Shown: in pieces, positions 27,515-36,311 of the stretch
Numbering within the stretch: position 1 is the first letter of the stretch
Layout: every line of letters starts with the position of its first letter
NCBI GenBank assembly: GCA_034429215.1
Contig: DAOUGI010000108.1
Coordinates: 91,824-155,823, forward strand
DNA: 64,000 nucleotides
From: JAFGOG01 sp034429215
Lineage (GTDB): Bacteria > Chloroflexota > Anaerolineae > JAAYZQ01
Direction: 5' to 3'
Program-made: the position numbers and the translations under genes
The notes under the pieces: model-generated
What the model was told of the DNA's origin: nothing
Database searches by the model: none
The model's input: only the letters and a program-made list of their open reading frames with translations

Positions 27515-29700
27515 GGCCGTCCCCCTATCCCAGCCTGGTCGGCCAGGGCTTGCCCGTCCTGGTCGGCCGGGACCTCTCCGTCCCCTTGGGATGCCGGCCC
27601 TGTGCCGGATGCTTCACGTAGATCCCCTTCAGGGGATGCCGGCCCTTCCCCTTCCAGCCTCAAGAAGGTCCCGGCCGAGCCGGCCGGGATGGCGGGACTT
27701 TCCCGGCCTGATGGGCCAAGTGGAAATGTCCCGCCGTACCCTGGCGGGGATGCCCCGCCGTACCCTGGCGGGGCGTCAGTGTCGGGCAGCCCGCCCGACA
27801 TCCGCACCTCTACCTTGCCCAATCCGAAAGCCGCTCCCATCTCTCGCACAGCCGTCCGCAGCACCGAGTCTACGTCCAGCGTCTGGCGCATCCGGGCCGT
27901 CACCTCGGCCGTCAACTGCTCCTGGATCACCCGGCGCTGCGTCTCCTGGTACAACCGCGCGCTGTCCAGGGCCACGCCCAACTGGTCGGTGAGCGTATCC
28001 AGCACTGTCAGCTCCTCCGCCGTCCACCGGCCGGTGCCGGCCGGTTTGCGAGCGTCGACCACCCCGATCACCTCATCGCGAACCCTGATCGGCGCCAGCG
28101 CCATCTCCACATCCTCCGCCGCTACAACCGCCCGACCGGCCCAGCCGGGCTCCCCAAAGGGGGTCTTGGCCGGCCATGCCTGTCCGGTCGCAGGCGCCAC
28201 ACCGCGCTCGTCGCTGTAATAGCCCAGCCCTGCCTGGCCTCGGCTCAGGCGCATCCACGACTCGCGCCCAATCTCCCCGTACGCCCGCCGTTCCGCCTCC
28301 AGGGCCGACTGGGCCGAGGCGAACAGTTGCGCGTTGGCGATCGCCACCGCCACCTGGTCGGCCACCAACTGCAGCACGGCGATATCCTCCCGCGAAAAAG
28401 CCCCCGGCTCGGCCGATTGCACGTCCAGCGCTCCCAGCACCCGGGTGCCGACCACCAACGGCAGCGCCATCTCTGACTGGGTGTCGGGCAGCAGGGGGTT
28501 GTCAAAGCGAACCGCTTCCGCCCCAACACTCTGAGCGATGCGCGCCTCGCGCCTGGCGCACGCCGCCCCCACCATCGACCTGCCGCCTATCTCCAGGCGG
28601 TGGCCTGCCTCTTTCATCCGCCGGCCCGCCTCGCCGGTGCCCGCTTCCAGCACGGCAAACTTGCTTTCCTCCCCAGGCTGCGACTCGGGGATCAGGAACA
28701 ACCCGGCATAGTACAGGTCAAAACCATCCCGGACCAGCTCTACCACCTGGCGGGTCAGCGCGCCCAGGTCCAGGATCGACGCCGCCGCCCGGCCCACGTT
28801 CGCCGCCGTCGCCAGCTCCGCCGCCCGCTGTTCGAGGGCGCTGGTCCGGTCGGCCACCCGCTGCTCGAGCGTGCCGATCAGCTCGCGGACTTGCGCCGCC
28901 ATCTGGTTAAAGGTGCGGGCCAGCAGAGTCAGCTCGTCGGCTCCAACCGCCGGGATATCGGCCTCCATGTGGCCCTGGCGAAACGCCTCGGCCCCCTGGC
29001 GCAAGTCGGCCACCGGCTGGGTGATGCTGCGCTGGACCAGAAAAGCTATCAGCACGCCTAGCAGGCCCACGATGGCGTACCCGGACAGTAAGAGGATCAG
29101 CCGGCGCTGCGCCTGGTCATAGACCGCCTGGTTGGCCGCCGCGACCGCCTCCTCGCTCTGCCTGACGATCTGCTCGATCCGCTGCCCGATGTCGTTGCCC
29201 AGCCGGTAAGACTGGAACAGGATCTGCGACACGGCCTGCTCCTGGCCCTCTGATCGGGCTGTCTGCACATCGCCGACCAGCCCTCGGTAGTCGGCCAGCG
29301 CCGACGACAGGGTGGTCAGGGTGTCCTGCTGCTCCGGCGCGGTGAGCAGCCCCTGCACCTCGGCCAGCAGCTCGGTGGCCTGGTCTACGTCGTCCAGCGC
29401 CTGGTAGGCGCTGGGCGCATAGTCCTGGACGTAGCGCATGAGGTTCACCCGCGACGACTCGATGCGCGTCGAGGCCAACAGGAGCAGCCGGTCGGCGCGC
29501 GTCTCTACCTCACTGATCTGCCTCAGCCGGGCGGTGACAAACTGTTGGTTTGTCACGGTCAGCGGCACGTTCAAGACGGCCAGCGCCACCAGGATCAGGA
29601 AACCGCCCACGATCCGGCTCCGGACCGACAACCGGCGCAGGAAACGGTCGAACCTGCTTTCCCGCTGTACTCTGGCGGGCTCTTGCTTTGCCTCGGACAT
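27511..29700 (-). CDS. Helical-sensor-HAMP-GAF-GAF membrane protein, no kinase domain
   Basis: The 729-residue protein has a transmembrane helix (about 30-52), an all-helical extracytoplasmic region (about 55-205; 4HB_MCP, CHASE3 or HBM-like), a second helix (about 208-230) and HAMP. A coiled coil with TLEQRVADRT, two GAF domains (about 310-470 and 480-605) and the shared C-terminal motif ending VEVRMS follow. The last 90 or so residues (from GLPDTDAPPGYGG) are almost wholly encoded by palindromic repeats and look disordered. It lies 129 bp after the THI5/NMT1-type SBP gene and is the array's third SBP-sensor pair. An AGGAG site lies 12 bases before the ATG. Confidence 0.86.
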   Translation of the reverse strand: MSEAKQEPARVQRESRFDRFLRRLSVRSRIVGGFLILVALAVLNVPLTVTNQQFVTARLRQISEVETRADRLLLLASTRIESSRVNLMRYVQDYAPSAYQALDDVDQATELLAEVQGLLTAPEQQDTLTTLSSALADYRGLVGDVQTARSEGQEQAVSQILFQSYRLGNDIGQRIEQIVRQSEEAVAAANQAVYDQAQRRLILLLSGYAIVGLLGVLIAFLVQRSITQPVADLRQGAEAFRQGHMEADIPAVGADELTLLARTFNQMAAQVRELIGTLEQRVADRTSALEQRAAELATAANVGRAAASILDLGALTRQVVELVRDGFDLYYAGLFLIPESQPGEESKFAVLEAGTGEAGRRMKEAGHRLEIGGRSMVGAACARREARIAQSVGAEAVRFDNPLLPDTQSEMALPLVVGTRVLGALDVQSAEPGAFSREDIAVLQLVADQVAVAIANAQLFASAQSALEAERRAYGEIGRESWMRLSRGQAGLGYYSDERGVAPATGQAWPAKTPFGEPGWAGRAVVAAEDVEMALAPIRVRDEVIGVVDARKPAGTGRWTAEELTVLDTLTDQLGVALDSARLYQETQRRVIQEQLTAEVTARMRQTLDVDSVLRTAVREMGAAFGLGKVEVRMSGGLPDTDAPPGYGGASPPGYGGTFPLGPSGRESPAIPAGSAGTFLRLEGEGPASPEGDLREASGTGPASQGDGEVPADQDGQALADQAGIGGRP
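27534..27776. repeat. Cluster of palindromic repeats encoding a disordered C-terminal tail
   Basis: Several families are side by side. CCTGGTCGGCC starts at 27534 and 27558, and CCCGCCGTACC at 27730 and 27754; both pairs are spaced exactly 24 bp. Between them are ATCCCC/GGGGAT hairpins (near 27620) and CCGGCC units (27666-27710). All are read in frame as part of the 729-residue sensor. Confidence 0.85.
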
Positions 29701-29735
29701 TGTGCCTGTATCTCCTCTTATGCCGGATGCCTGAC

Positions 29736-29828
29736 ATAGATCCCATAGATCCCCTTCAGGGGACTCCTGGGGATGCCAGGCCTTTCCGCCAAAAGGCGGC
29801 GGAAAAGTCCCGCCGTACTCTGGCGGAA
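29736..29828. repeat. Intergenic palindromic repeat cluster
   Basis: The 129-bp gap between the THI5-type SBP and the 729-residue sensor holds an ATCCCC(TTC)AGGGGA-type hairpin and two hairpins of different sequence. Their CCGCC cores start 24 bp apart (29786 and 29810). No promoter is obvious within it. Confidence 0.78.
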
Positions 29829-29829
29829 A

Positions 29830-30870
29830 CTATTGGCCGCCGCTGGTCGCCTGTTCCCAGATATCGTTGGTAAAGACCTCCTCGGGCACCACCGGACCGT
29901 CGATCACCCCATAACTGGACAGGGTGTCAATCGTCCGCCGCACACTGTCCCGGTCGGTAAAGCCCAGCGGGCGGACCGGCAGCACTACCAGCTTGGCAAT
30001 CTCGTTCATCATCGACAACTGGTGCCCCCGCGTCTGCACCCCGCTCTGGTCATACTTGAGCACGATGTCGGCCGCCTCTTCCGGGTTGTCTACGGCGTAC
30101 TGCCAGCCCCGCAGGCTGGCCCGGACCATGCGCTCGCACAGGTCAGCCTTCTGTTCCAGGATCTGGCGGCTGGTAAACAGGGTATCGCCGGGAAAGTCGA
30201 GCCCATAGTCGGCATAGTCGATGATATTCAGCTCCCCGGCCTTTATCCCGCTCTCCAGGACAACATAGTACTCGTTATAGATCATGGCCGACGCAACGTC
30301 GAGCTCCCCTTTCAGAAAGGGATCCATGGTGAACCCCTGAGAGATGAGGGAGAAATCGGCGGTGGTCAGCCCTTGCTTGGCCATCAGGGCGTCGAACTGG
30401 GCCTCCCACGCGCCCAGCCAGACGCCCACCCGCTTGCCGGCGAAATCGGCCGGCCCCTGGATGCCCGACGACTTGAAGGCAATCAGGAGGAGGCCGTTGA
30501 GCTGCTGGATCTGGGCTATGCTGACGAAGGGCTTGCCCTGCTGGGCGGCGACGACGAGGTCGGCCAGGAGGCCGGTGCCAAAGTCGGCGCGACCGGCTAA
30601 TATGAGGTCGGACGGGACGAGGTCGGGGCCGCCGGGGTTGATGGTGAGGTCGATCCCCTCCTCCCTGTACCAGCCCTTGTCGAGGGCGACGTAATACCCG
30701 GCAAACTGGGCCTGGGTCACCCACTGGAGCTGGAGAGTGACCGGCTCCAGGGGCGGCGGGGTGGGTGTAGCCTGCGTCCCACAGCCGGCCAGAAAAATGA
30801 TACTCGCCAGGATGATCCATCCCGCCCAAAAGCGGCGAGACCTTGCTGCGTACCGGAATCCAGTTCTCAT
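29830..30870 (-). CDS. THI5/NMT1 (SsuA/ThiY)-type substrate-binding lipoprotein
   Basis: The 346-residue protein has a signal with lipobox FLAGCG. The mature domain is of the NMT1/THI5 family: VTLQLQWVTQAQFAGYYVAL, then a KGWYREEGIDLTI segment, the DLILAGRADFGTG strand and the FKSSGIQGPADFAGKRVGV region. Characterised relatives bind pyrimidine thiamin precursors, aliphatic sulfonates or nitrate/taurine-like molecules; the ligand here is unknown. There are no transporter partners. The start overlaps the previous stop (ATGA) and has AAGGAG 8 bases upstream. The next gene downstream is the 729-residue helical sensor, fitting the SBP-then-sensor pattern. Confidence 0.88.
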   Translation of the reverse strand: MRTGFRYAARSRRFWAGWIILASIIFLAGCGTQATPTPPPLEPVTLQLQWVTQAQFAGYYVALDKGWYREEGIDLTINPGGPDLVPSDLILAGRADFGTGLLADLVVAAQQGKPFVSIAQIQQLNGLLLIAFKSSGIQGPADFAGKRVGVWLGAWEAQFDALMAKQGLTTADFSLISQGFTMDPFLKGELDVASAMIYNEYYVVLESGIKAGELNIIDYADYGLDFPGDTLFTSRQILEQKADLCERMVRASLRGWQYAVDNPEEAADIVLKYDQSGVQTRGHQLSMMNEIAKLVVLPVRPLGFTDRDSVRRTIDTLSSYGVIDGPVVPEEVFTNDIWEQATSGGQ

Positions 30871-32642
30871 CTAGTTTTCTCCTTCCCGCCGTACTCTGGC
30901 GGGACCTTCCCGCCGTACTCTGGCGGGACCTTCCCGCCGGAGGATACAAGATCTATCGGCGCCTCCCGGCCTGCTTGGCCGGGACTTGTCAGCCGGACGG
31001 CGATCTGCGACAAGCCCAACGCCTGCCGCATCTCCTGGGCCGCCGTGCGTAGCACCGCATCCACGTCCAAGGTCTGCCGCATGCGCGCGGTGACATCGCC
31101 CACCAACCGCTCCTGAGCAGCCCGGCGTTGGGTGGACTGATAAAGGCGGGCGCTGTCAAGGGCCACGCTCAACTGCTCGGCCAGGGTCCCCAGCAGGGCG
31201 GTTTCCTCGGGGGTCCACTCGCCGCTGCCGGCCGGCTTGTGGGCGACGATGGTGCCCAACGCCTGACCGCGGTATTCAACCGGCAGGCTGATCGCGGGAA
31301 GGCCGGGACCGTCCCGCTGTACTCCAGCGGGACCGGGCGAAGGGGATGCTTGTGGATCGCTCCCGACCGGCTCTACCTTGCCGTCGCGGTAGTGATAACC
31401 GAGATCGGGGCGGGCGCGCACTATGTCGGCCCAGGCCTGGCGGCTGAACTCGCCGTAGGCCTGCCGCTCGGCTTCGAGGCTCTGCTCGGCCTGGCGGAAC
31501 AGCCGGGCATTGTCGATGGCCACCGCCACCTGGTCGGCCAGCGTTTGGAGGACGGCCACATCCTCCTGGCTAAAAGCGGCCGGCTCGGCGCTCTGCACGT
31601 CCAGCACGCCGATGATCTCGCCGCGCGCCCGCAGGGGTAGCGCCGCTTCGGAGCGGGTGTCGGGCAGGTCCGGGTTGTCAAAAAATACCGCGTCGGTGCC
31701 CACATCCAGAGCAATGTGTGGCTTGCCCAGGGCGGCAGTCATGCCCACAATGCCGGTTTGTCCTACCTTGAGCTGGTGCCGGCGGGCCAACATTCGCCGT
31801 CCCCCATCGCTGGACGCCGCCTGCAATACGGCCCATTCGCGGGCCGGATCCAGGATAAAGATGCCGGTATGGTGAAAGCCAAACCGCTCGCTGACCAACG
31901 CGGCGACCTGGGAAAGCAACAGATCCACGTTCAAGACGGCGGCAGCTTCGCGGGCAACCGCGCCGGCCGCTTCCAGGTATTGGCTATGGCGGGCCAGGTC
32001 GTGGGTGCGCTCCTGTACTGTCACCTCGAGGCGTTCCCTCTCTCCCTCGATCTCGGCAGCCAGGCGGCGAGAGCGCGCCAGCGCCTGGCTCAGGCCGCGG
32101 GCTGAAAGGTACAGCATCACCCCCACTGCCGCAAGGTTCGCCGCAACGACAACCAGCCCGCTAAGCGGGGTGACCGGGAAAATAGGCTGGGGAAGAAGGC
32201 CGGCTTCACCGGCCGCAAAGATGCCGATGAGCGTCACGGCGCTCAATCCGACCAGCGTCCAGATGGCGCGCCCACTGAAAAGAAGCGCGGCCATCACCAA
32301 GGCGGCGAGAATGCCGATGCTGAAAGGGCTGTTAATCCCACCGCCGACAATGATCAGCGCTGTATAACCGACCCATAGCAGCGCCACAGGCAGCAAGCTG
32401 GCAAACCCAACGTAGCCGCGGCGCAGCAGGAACAGCCCGCCCAGGCACATCAGGACCGCAGCGGCAGGCGCTCCCACGCCAAGCCCTGGCTGGGGGGATA
32501 CGAACGGCAGGACTATTCCCACCTGGAGCGCAAACACTGCCACGCTCAGCAGAATCGTGTTGAGCAGGCCGGCGATGCGAGTCTTGTCTTCGTCGCCTTC
32601 AAACACCGGCGGAGCAACAAGTCGTCTGATCCAGTCAATCAT
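30867..32642 (-). CDS. Multi-TM GAF-GAF sensor, no kinase domain
   Basis: The 591-residue protein begins with the shared RRLVAPPVFEGDEDKTR motif, then about six transmembrane helices (28-190), a coiled coil (about 195-230) and two GAF domains (about 235-400 and 405-530). GAF1 has the DVGTDAVFFDNPDLPDTRSE segment seen in several paralogues. The shared C-terminal motif ends IAVRLT, followed by a tail with two KVPPEYGG repeats encoded by tandem palindromes. An AGAGGA site lies 8 bases before the ATG. It is a close paralogue of the 568-residue protein next door, probably through local duplication. Confidence 0.87.
   Translation of the reverse strand: MIDWIRRLVAPPVFEGDEDKTRIAGLLNTILLSVAVFALQVGIVLPFVSPQPGLGVGAPAAAVLMCLGGLFLLRRGYVGFASLLPVALLWVGYTALIIVGGGINSPFSIGILAALVMAALLFSGRAIWTLVGLSAVTLIGIFAAGEAGLLPQPIFPVTPLSGLVVVAANLAAVGVMLYLSARGLSQALARSRRLAAEIEGERERLEVTVQERTHDLARHSQYLEAAGAVAREAAAVLNVDLLLSQVAALVSERFGFHHTGIFILDPAREWAVLQAASSDGGRRMLARRHQLKVGQTGIVGMTAALGKPHIALDVGTDAVFFDNPDLPDTRSEAALPLRARGEIIGVLDVQSAEPAAFSQEDVAVLQTLADQVAVAIDNARLFRQAEQSLEAERQAYGEFSRQAWADIVRARPDLGYHYRDGKVEPVGSDPQASPSPGPAGVQRDGPGLPAISLPVEYRGQALGTIVAHKPAGSGEWTPEETALLGTLAEQLSVALDSARLYQSTQRRAAQERLVGDVTARMRQTLDVDAVLRTAAQEMRQALGLSQIAVRLTSPGQAGREAPIDLVSSGGKVPPEYGGKVPPEYGGKEKTR
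30881..30945. repeat. 24-bp tandem palindromic repeat (CCCGCCGTACTCTGGCGGG family) in coding tail
   Basis: Two identical 24-bp units (30881-30904 and 30905-30928) and a third partial one encode the KVPPEYGG octapeptide repeat at the C-terminus of the 591-residue sensor. A CCCGGCC-family palindrome follows at 30966. Confidence 0.9.
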
Positions 32643-32674
32643 AGTCTTATCCTCTTCCGAGGCAACTTATAGTA

Positions 32675-32688
32675 GCGACTTTAGTCGC
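32675..32688. repeat. GCGACT(TT)AGTCGC hairpin at a gene junction
   Basis: A perfect 6-bp stem, GCGACT/AGTCGC, with a 2-base loop spans the stop codon of the 568-residue sensor and the 38-bp gap. It is a separate palindrome family from the others here. Confidence 0.75.
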
Positions 32689-34387
32689 TCTGCTCCGATC
32701 CCATCGTCAAGCGGATGGCCAGGTCGTGCAGGCCCAGCGATTCGCCAATATCGCGCACCGCCGTCTGCAGCACCGCATCCACGTCCAGCGTCTGCCGCAT
32801 CCGCGCCGTCACCTCGCCCACCAACCGCTCCTGGGCCGCCCGTCGCTCCGTCTCCTGGTACAGCCGCGCGCTGTCCAGCGCCGCCCCCAACTGGTCGGCC
32901 AGCGTCTCCAGCAGCGCCTGCTCGCCGTCGGTCCAGCCAAGAGCGTCGGCCGGCTTGTGGGCATCGAGCACCCCGATCACCTGGCCGCGGATCTTCACCG
33001 GCACCGCCAAATTGCCTCCGGCGGCGGCCACCGGCCTGGCCTCGGCGACGGCCCGCCGCATCGCCTCGGGCAGCTCACCTGCGCCAGATCCGCCCGCCGG
33101 CGCACCTTCAGCCGGCAGGATGCCCTCTGGATCATAGCGCCGCCCCAACCCAGGCCGGAGGCGCACCATCTCCTGCCAGGCCTTGACGCTCAGCTCGCCG
33201 TAGGCCCGGCGCTCGGCATCAAGGCTCGCCTGCGCCTGTTGGTACAACTGGGCGTTGCTGATCGCCACGGCCACCTGGTCGGCCAGCGTTTGCAGCACGG
33301 CCACGTCCTCCTGGCCGAACGCCGCCGGCTCGGTGCTCTGTACGTCCAACACACCAATCGTCTCCTCCCGTGCCTGTAGCGGCAAGGCTACCTCCGAGCG
33401 CGTCCCGGGCAGGTCTGGGTTGTCAAAGAAGACAGCGTCGGCTCCCACGTCAACAGCAAGGTGCGGCCTGCCTCGAGCGGCAGCTTCGCCCACAATCCCC
33501 GTTTGGCCAACCCTCAGCCGGTGCCCGCGGGCCACCATCCGCTTTCCCCCTTCACTGGACGCCGTCTGCAACACCGCCCATTCGCGGGCCGGATCCAGGA
33601 TAAAGATCCCGGCATGATAAAAGCCAAACCGCTCGCTGACCAGAGCCACAACTCGCGCCAGCAATTGATTCACATCCAGCACCGCAGCAGCGTCGCGGGC
33701 GATGGCGCTGGCTGCTTCCAGGTACCGCGTCCGCCGCGCCAGGTCACTCGTCCGCTCTTCCACCGTCACTTCCAGGCTTTCCCTCTGTCCCTCCAGCTCA
33801 TTTGTCAGGCGACGGGCGCGCCCCAACGCCTCGTCGAGATCGCGAACCCCGAGGTACAGCGGCACAATGGTCGACACAACGTTAGAGGCCCACACCAGCC
33901 ACTCAACGCCCGGCTCAAAAACAAGCAGCGGCGCCGGAAGCAAGCCGGCGTCACCCAGGTAAAAGATCCCCAAACCGGCCACAATGCTCAATCCACCGGA
34001 AACCAACGCCGCGCGCCCCCCCAACAGCAAGCCGGCCATGACTGCCGCCGAGAGCAAGCCGACGGCAAAAGCGCTGCCTTTTCCACCGGTCACAACCATC
34101 AAGCTCAAATAGACAAGCCATTCCATAGATAGAAGGATCGCACTTGCCAGTTGGACGCGGCCGCGGTGCATCAACCACAGCGCGATGCAAGTCAGCAGCG
34201 TCATCGAGCCCGGAATTGCCAGGCCCAGCAGTGGCTGAGGAAGCGTGATAGGAGCGATGATCGTGATCGGTACCAAGATCGCCAAGATGCTCAGCAAAAG
34301 AATGTTGAGCAGCCTGGCAACGCGGGTCTTGTCCTCATCGCCCTCAAACACCGGCGGAACAAGGAGCTTTCTGATCCAGCCAATCAT
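32681..34387 (-). CDS. Multi-TM GAF-GAF sensor, no kinase domain
   Basis: The 568-residue protein starts at ATG 34387, 4 bp after the previous stop and preceded by AGAGGG. The in-frame start 27 bp upstream lies inside the previous gene, and the paralogues also begin MI(D/S)WI. After KLLVPPVFEGDEDKTR come about six transmembrane helices (22-185), a coiled coil (about 190-225), two GAF domains (about 230-395 and 400-520) and the shared C-terminal motif ending LAIRLT. It lacks HAMP and kinase domains. It is the paralogue with the least repeat-derived tail, so it probably shows the ancestral C-terminus. Confidence 0.86.
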   Translation of the reverse strand: MIGWIRKLLVPPVFEGDEDKTRVARLLNILLLSILAILVPITIIAPITLPQPLLGLAIPGSMTLLTCIALWLMHRGRVQLASAILLSMEWLVYLSLMVVTGGKGSAFAVGLLSAAVMAGLLLGGRAALVSGGLSIVAGLGIFYLGDAGLLPAPLLVFEPGVEWLVWASNVVSTIVPLYLGVRDLDEALGRARRLTNELEGQRESLEVTVEERTSDLARRTRYLEAASAIARDAAAVLDVNQLLARVVALVSERFGFYHAGIFILDPAREWAVLQTASSEGGKRMVARGHRLRVGQTGIVGEAAARGRPHLAVDVGADAVFFDNPDLPGTRSEVALPLQAREETIGVLDVQSTEPAAFGQEDVAVLQTLADQVAVAISNAQLYQQAQASLDAERRAYGELSVKAWQEMVRLRPGLGRRYDPEGILPAEGAPAGGSGAGELPEAMRRAVAEARPVAAAGGNLAVPVKIRGQVIGVLDAHKPADALGWTDGEQALLETLADQLGAALDSARLYQETERRAAQERLVGEVTARMRQTLDVDAVLQTAVRDIGESLGLHDLAIRLTMGSEQSD

Positions 34388-34391
34388 GGCC

Positions 34392-36311
34392 CTACCCTCT
34401 TTCCTTCTCGTCAAGAGGCGGCGGGACTTGAACCCCCAACCGCAGATCGAGCGCAGCCATCCCCATCACCCTGGCAATCTCGTTCACCGCCGTATCGAGC
34501 ACCGCATCCACATCCAGCGTCTGCCGCATCCGCGCCGTCACCTCGCCCACCAACCGCTCTTGGGCGGCGCGCCGCTCGGTCTCCTGGTACAGCCGGGCGC
34601 TGTCCAGCGCCACCCCCAACTGATCGGTCAGCGCCGCCAACAGCGTCCTCTCCTCATCCGTCCACTCCCCTGTGCCGGCCGGCTTGTGAGCGCCGAGCGC
34701 GCCGATCACCTGCCCGCGCACCTTGATCGGGATGGCCATACCAGGCGACGCCGCACCTTCCTCAGCCGCGGCCATCACCGGCTTTTCCTCCAGCATCGCC
34801 CGCCTCATCGCCTCGCGCCACTTATTCGCCACAGATCCCCCGTGCCGCATGCGACCGGAGGGAGTGGCGGCCCCGCCGGCGAGCGTCCCCTCCATCGGAC
34901 TTGAGTCATCGGCCGGCAGTATACCATGCGGATCATAGCGCCGCTGCAGCCCAACCCCCGCGCGCGCCATCTCCTGCCAGGCCTTGGTGCTCAGCTCACC
35001 ATAGGCCCGGCGCTCGGCCTCCAGGCTCGTCTCAAGCCGCTGGTACAACTGTGCATTGCTGATTGCCACCGCCACCTGGTCGGCCAGCGTCTGCAACATC
35101 GCCACATCCTCGTGGCTGAACGCATCCGGTTCGGTGCTCTGCACATCCAGCACGCCGATCCTTTCCCCCCGAGCCCGAAGCGGCAGGGCTACTTCCGATC
35201 GCGTCTCGGGCAGGTCAGGGTTGTCAAAAAAGACGGCGTCGGCTCCCGTATCCAGGGCAATGTGCGCCCCGCCGCGGGCGGCAACCTCGCCTACGATACC
35301 GACCGGCGTAACCCCGGCCTCCAGCTTGTGTCCGCGGTCCATCATCCGCTGCCCACCTGGCGATGAAGAGGCGCGCAGCACCGCATACTCTTTCCTTTCG
35401 TCCAGCATAAAAATGCCGGTGTGATAAAACCCAAAACGGGCCGAAATCAAGCGCACCGTCTCGGCCAACAACTCCTCTACGCTCCGGATCATCCCTGCAT
35501 CGCGGGCCACCTCGGCGGCCGTCTCCAACTGGACTGTCCGCCGGGCCAGGTCGGTCGTCCGCTCCTTAACCTGCACTTCCAACTGGGCCCGCTCCGCTTC
35601 CAGCTCCTGGGCCAACTGGCGGCTCTGGCCCAAAGCCGCGGCCAGCCTGGGCACCAAAAAGTTGAGAGAAACACTCACCAGTACGCTTAGCATAAGAAAG
35701 GTGAAAGTGGCGACAATCCACACCGTCGGGTCGCTGACGCCGGTTATGCCGGGAATAGCGAGCCAACCGGTCGAATATGCAGCCCCAAACCCGGCCAGCG
35801 TCAGAACGGAAACAACAATGGCAAAGATGCTTTCCCGCCGTCCCAAAAAGATCGCCGCCGCAAAGACCAGGGTCAGCATAAAGACACGGGCGCTGCCCGC
35901 CAGGCCATCTTGGATAATGTCGATGAACCCCTGAACATACAGCAGCGCTATGACCGACCAGGCGCCCAGTTGATAGGGGGCCCGCCGCCACAGCGCAAAC
36001 AGCACCACCACGGCATACGACACCCAGTAGAAAGGCACCGTCCAATACTGTCCACGGCTGATCGAGTCGAACGTGCCGGCCAATACGGCAAACAACGTGA
36101 CGATGGCGAGGGCGCGCAGCACCCCCTGGAGCAGCCGCTGCTGCCAGGCTCGCACCTCCTCTACGCCCGACAAGGTTCCGGCCCCCTGTGCCGGATGTAT
36201 CTGCCGGCCCTGTGCCGGATGTATCTGCCGGCCCTGTGCCGGACGTATCTGCCGGCCCTGGGCCGGGATATCTAAGCGATGGTCCGTCTGCCCACTATTC
36301 GCTGTCGCCAT
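34392..36311 (-). CDS. Multi-TM GAF-GAF sensor with translated 24-bp tandem repeat, no kinase domain
   Basis: The 639-residue protein starts at 36311, supported by GGGAAGAGG just upstream. Residues about 16-43 are an octapeptide repeat (GRQIHPAQ) encoded by three 24-bp palindromic units. About six transmembrane helices (60-235), a coiled coil (about 240-280) and two GAF domains (about 285-450 and 455-600) follow, then the shared C-terminal motif ending LDLRLG. The second GAF holds another repeat-like insert (GGAATPSGRMRHGG). Its N-terminus lacks the PPVFE motif of its neighbours. The start overlaps the end of the upstream sensor gene by 17 bp. Confidence 0.84.
   Translation of the reverse strand: MATANSGQTDHRLDIPAQGRQIRPAQGRQIHPAQGRQIHPAQGAGTLSGVEEVRAWQQRLLQGVLRALAIVTLFAVLAGTFDSISRGQYWTVPFYWVSYAVVVLFALWRRAPYQLGAWSVIALLYVQGFIDIIQDGLAGSARVFMLTLVFAAAIFLGRRESIFAIVVSVLTLAGFGAAYSTGWLAIPGITGVSDPTVWIVATFTFLMLSVLVSVSLNFLVPRLAAALGQSRQLAQELEAERAQLEVQVKERTTDLARRTVQLETAAEVARDAGMIRSVEELLAETVRLISARFGFYHTGIFMLDERKEYAVLRASSSPGGQRMMDRGHKLEAGVTPVGIVGEVAARGGAHIALDTGADAVFFDNPDLPETRSEVALPLRARGERIGVLDVQSTEPDAFSHEDVAMLQTLADQVAVAISNAQLYQRLETSLEAERRAYGELSTKAWQEMARAGVGLQRRYDPHGILPADDSSPMEGTLAGGAATPSGRMRHGGSVANKWREAMRRAMLEEKPVMAAAEEGAASPGMAIPIKVRGQVIGALGAHKPAGTGEWTDEERTLLAALTDQLGVALDSARLYQETERRAAQERLVGEVTARMRQTLDVDAVLDTAVNEIARVMGMAALDLRLGVQVPPPLDEKERG
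36183..36267. repeat. 24-bp tandem palindromic repeat (GTGCCGGAT family) in coding N-terminus
   Basis: Units at 36183-36206, 36207-36230 and 36231-36254, plus a partial fourth, differ by only one base or so each. A further single copy lies at 36328-36350 in the 3' end of the adjacent gene. The unit matches the intergenic repeat at 4037-4094. Confidence 0.92.

Noticed and set aside
36183..36267. Possible CRISPR array from regular 24-bp repeats
   Set aside because: Units are directly adjacent with no unique spacers, few in number and partly coding, and no cas genes are present.
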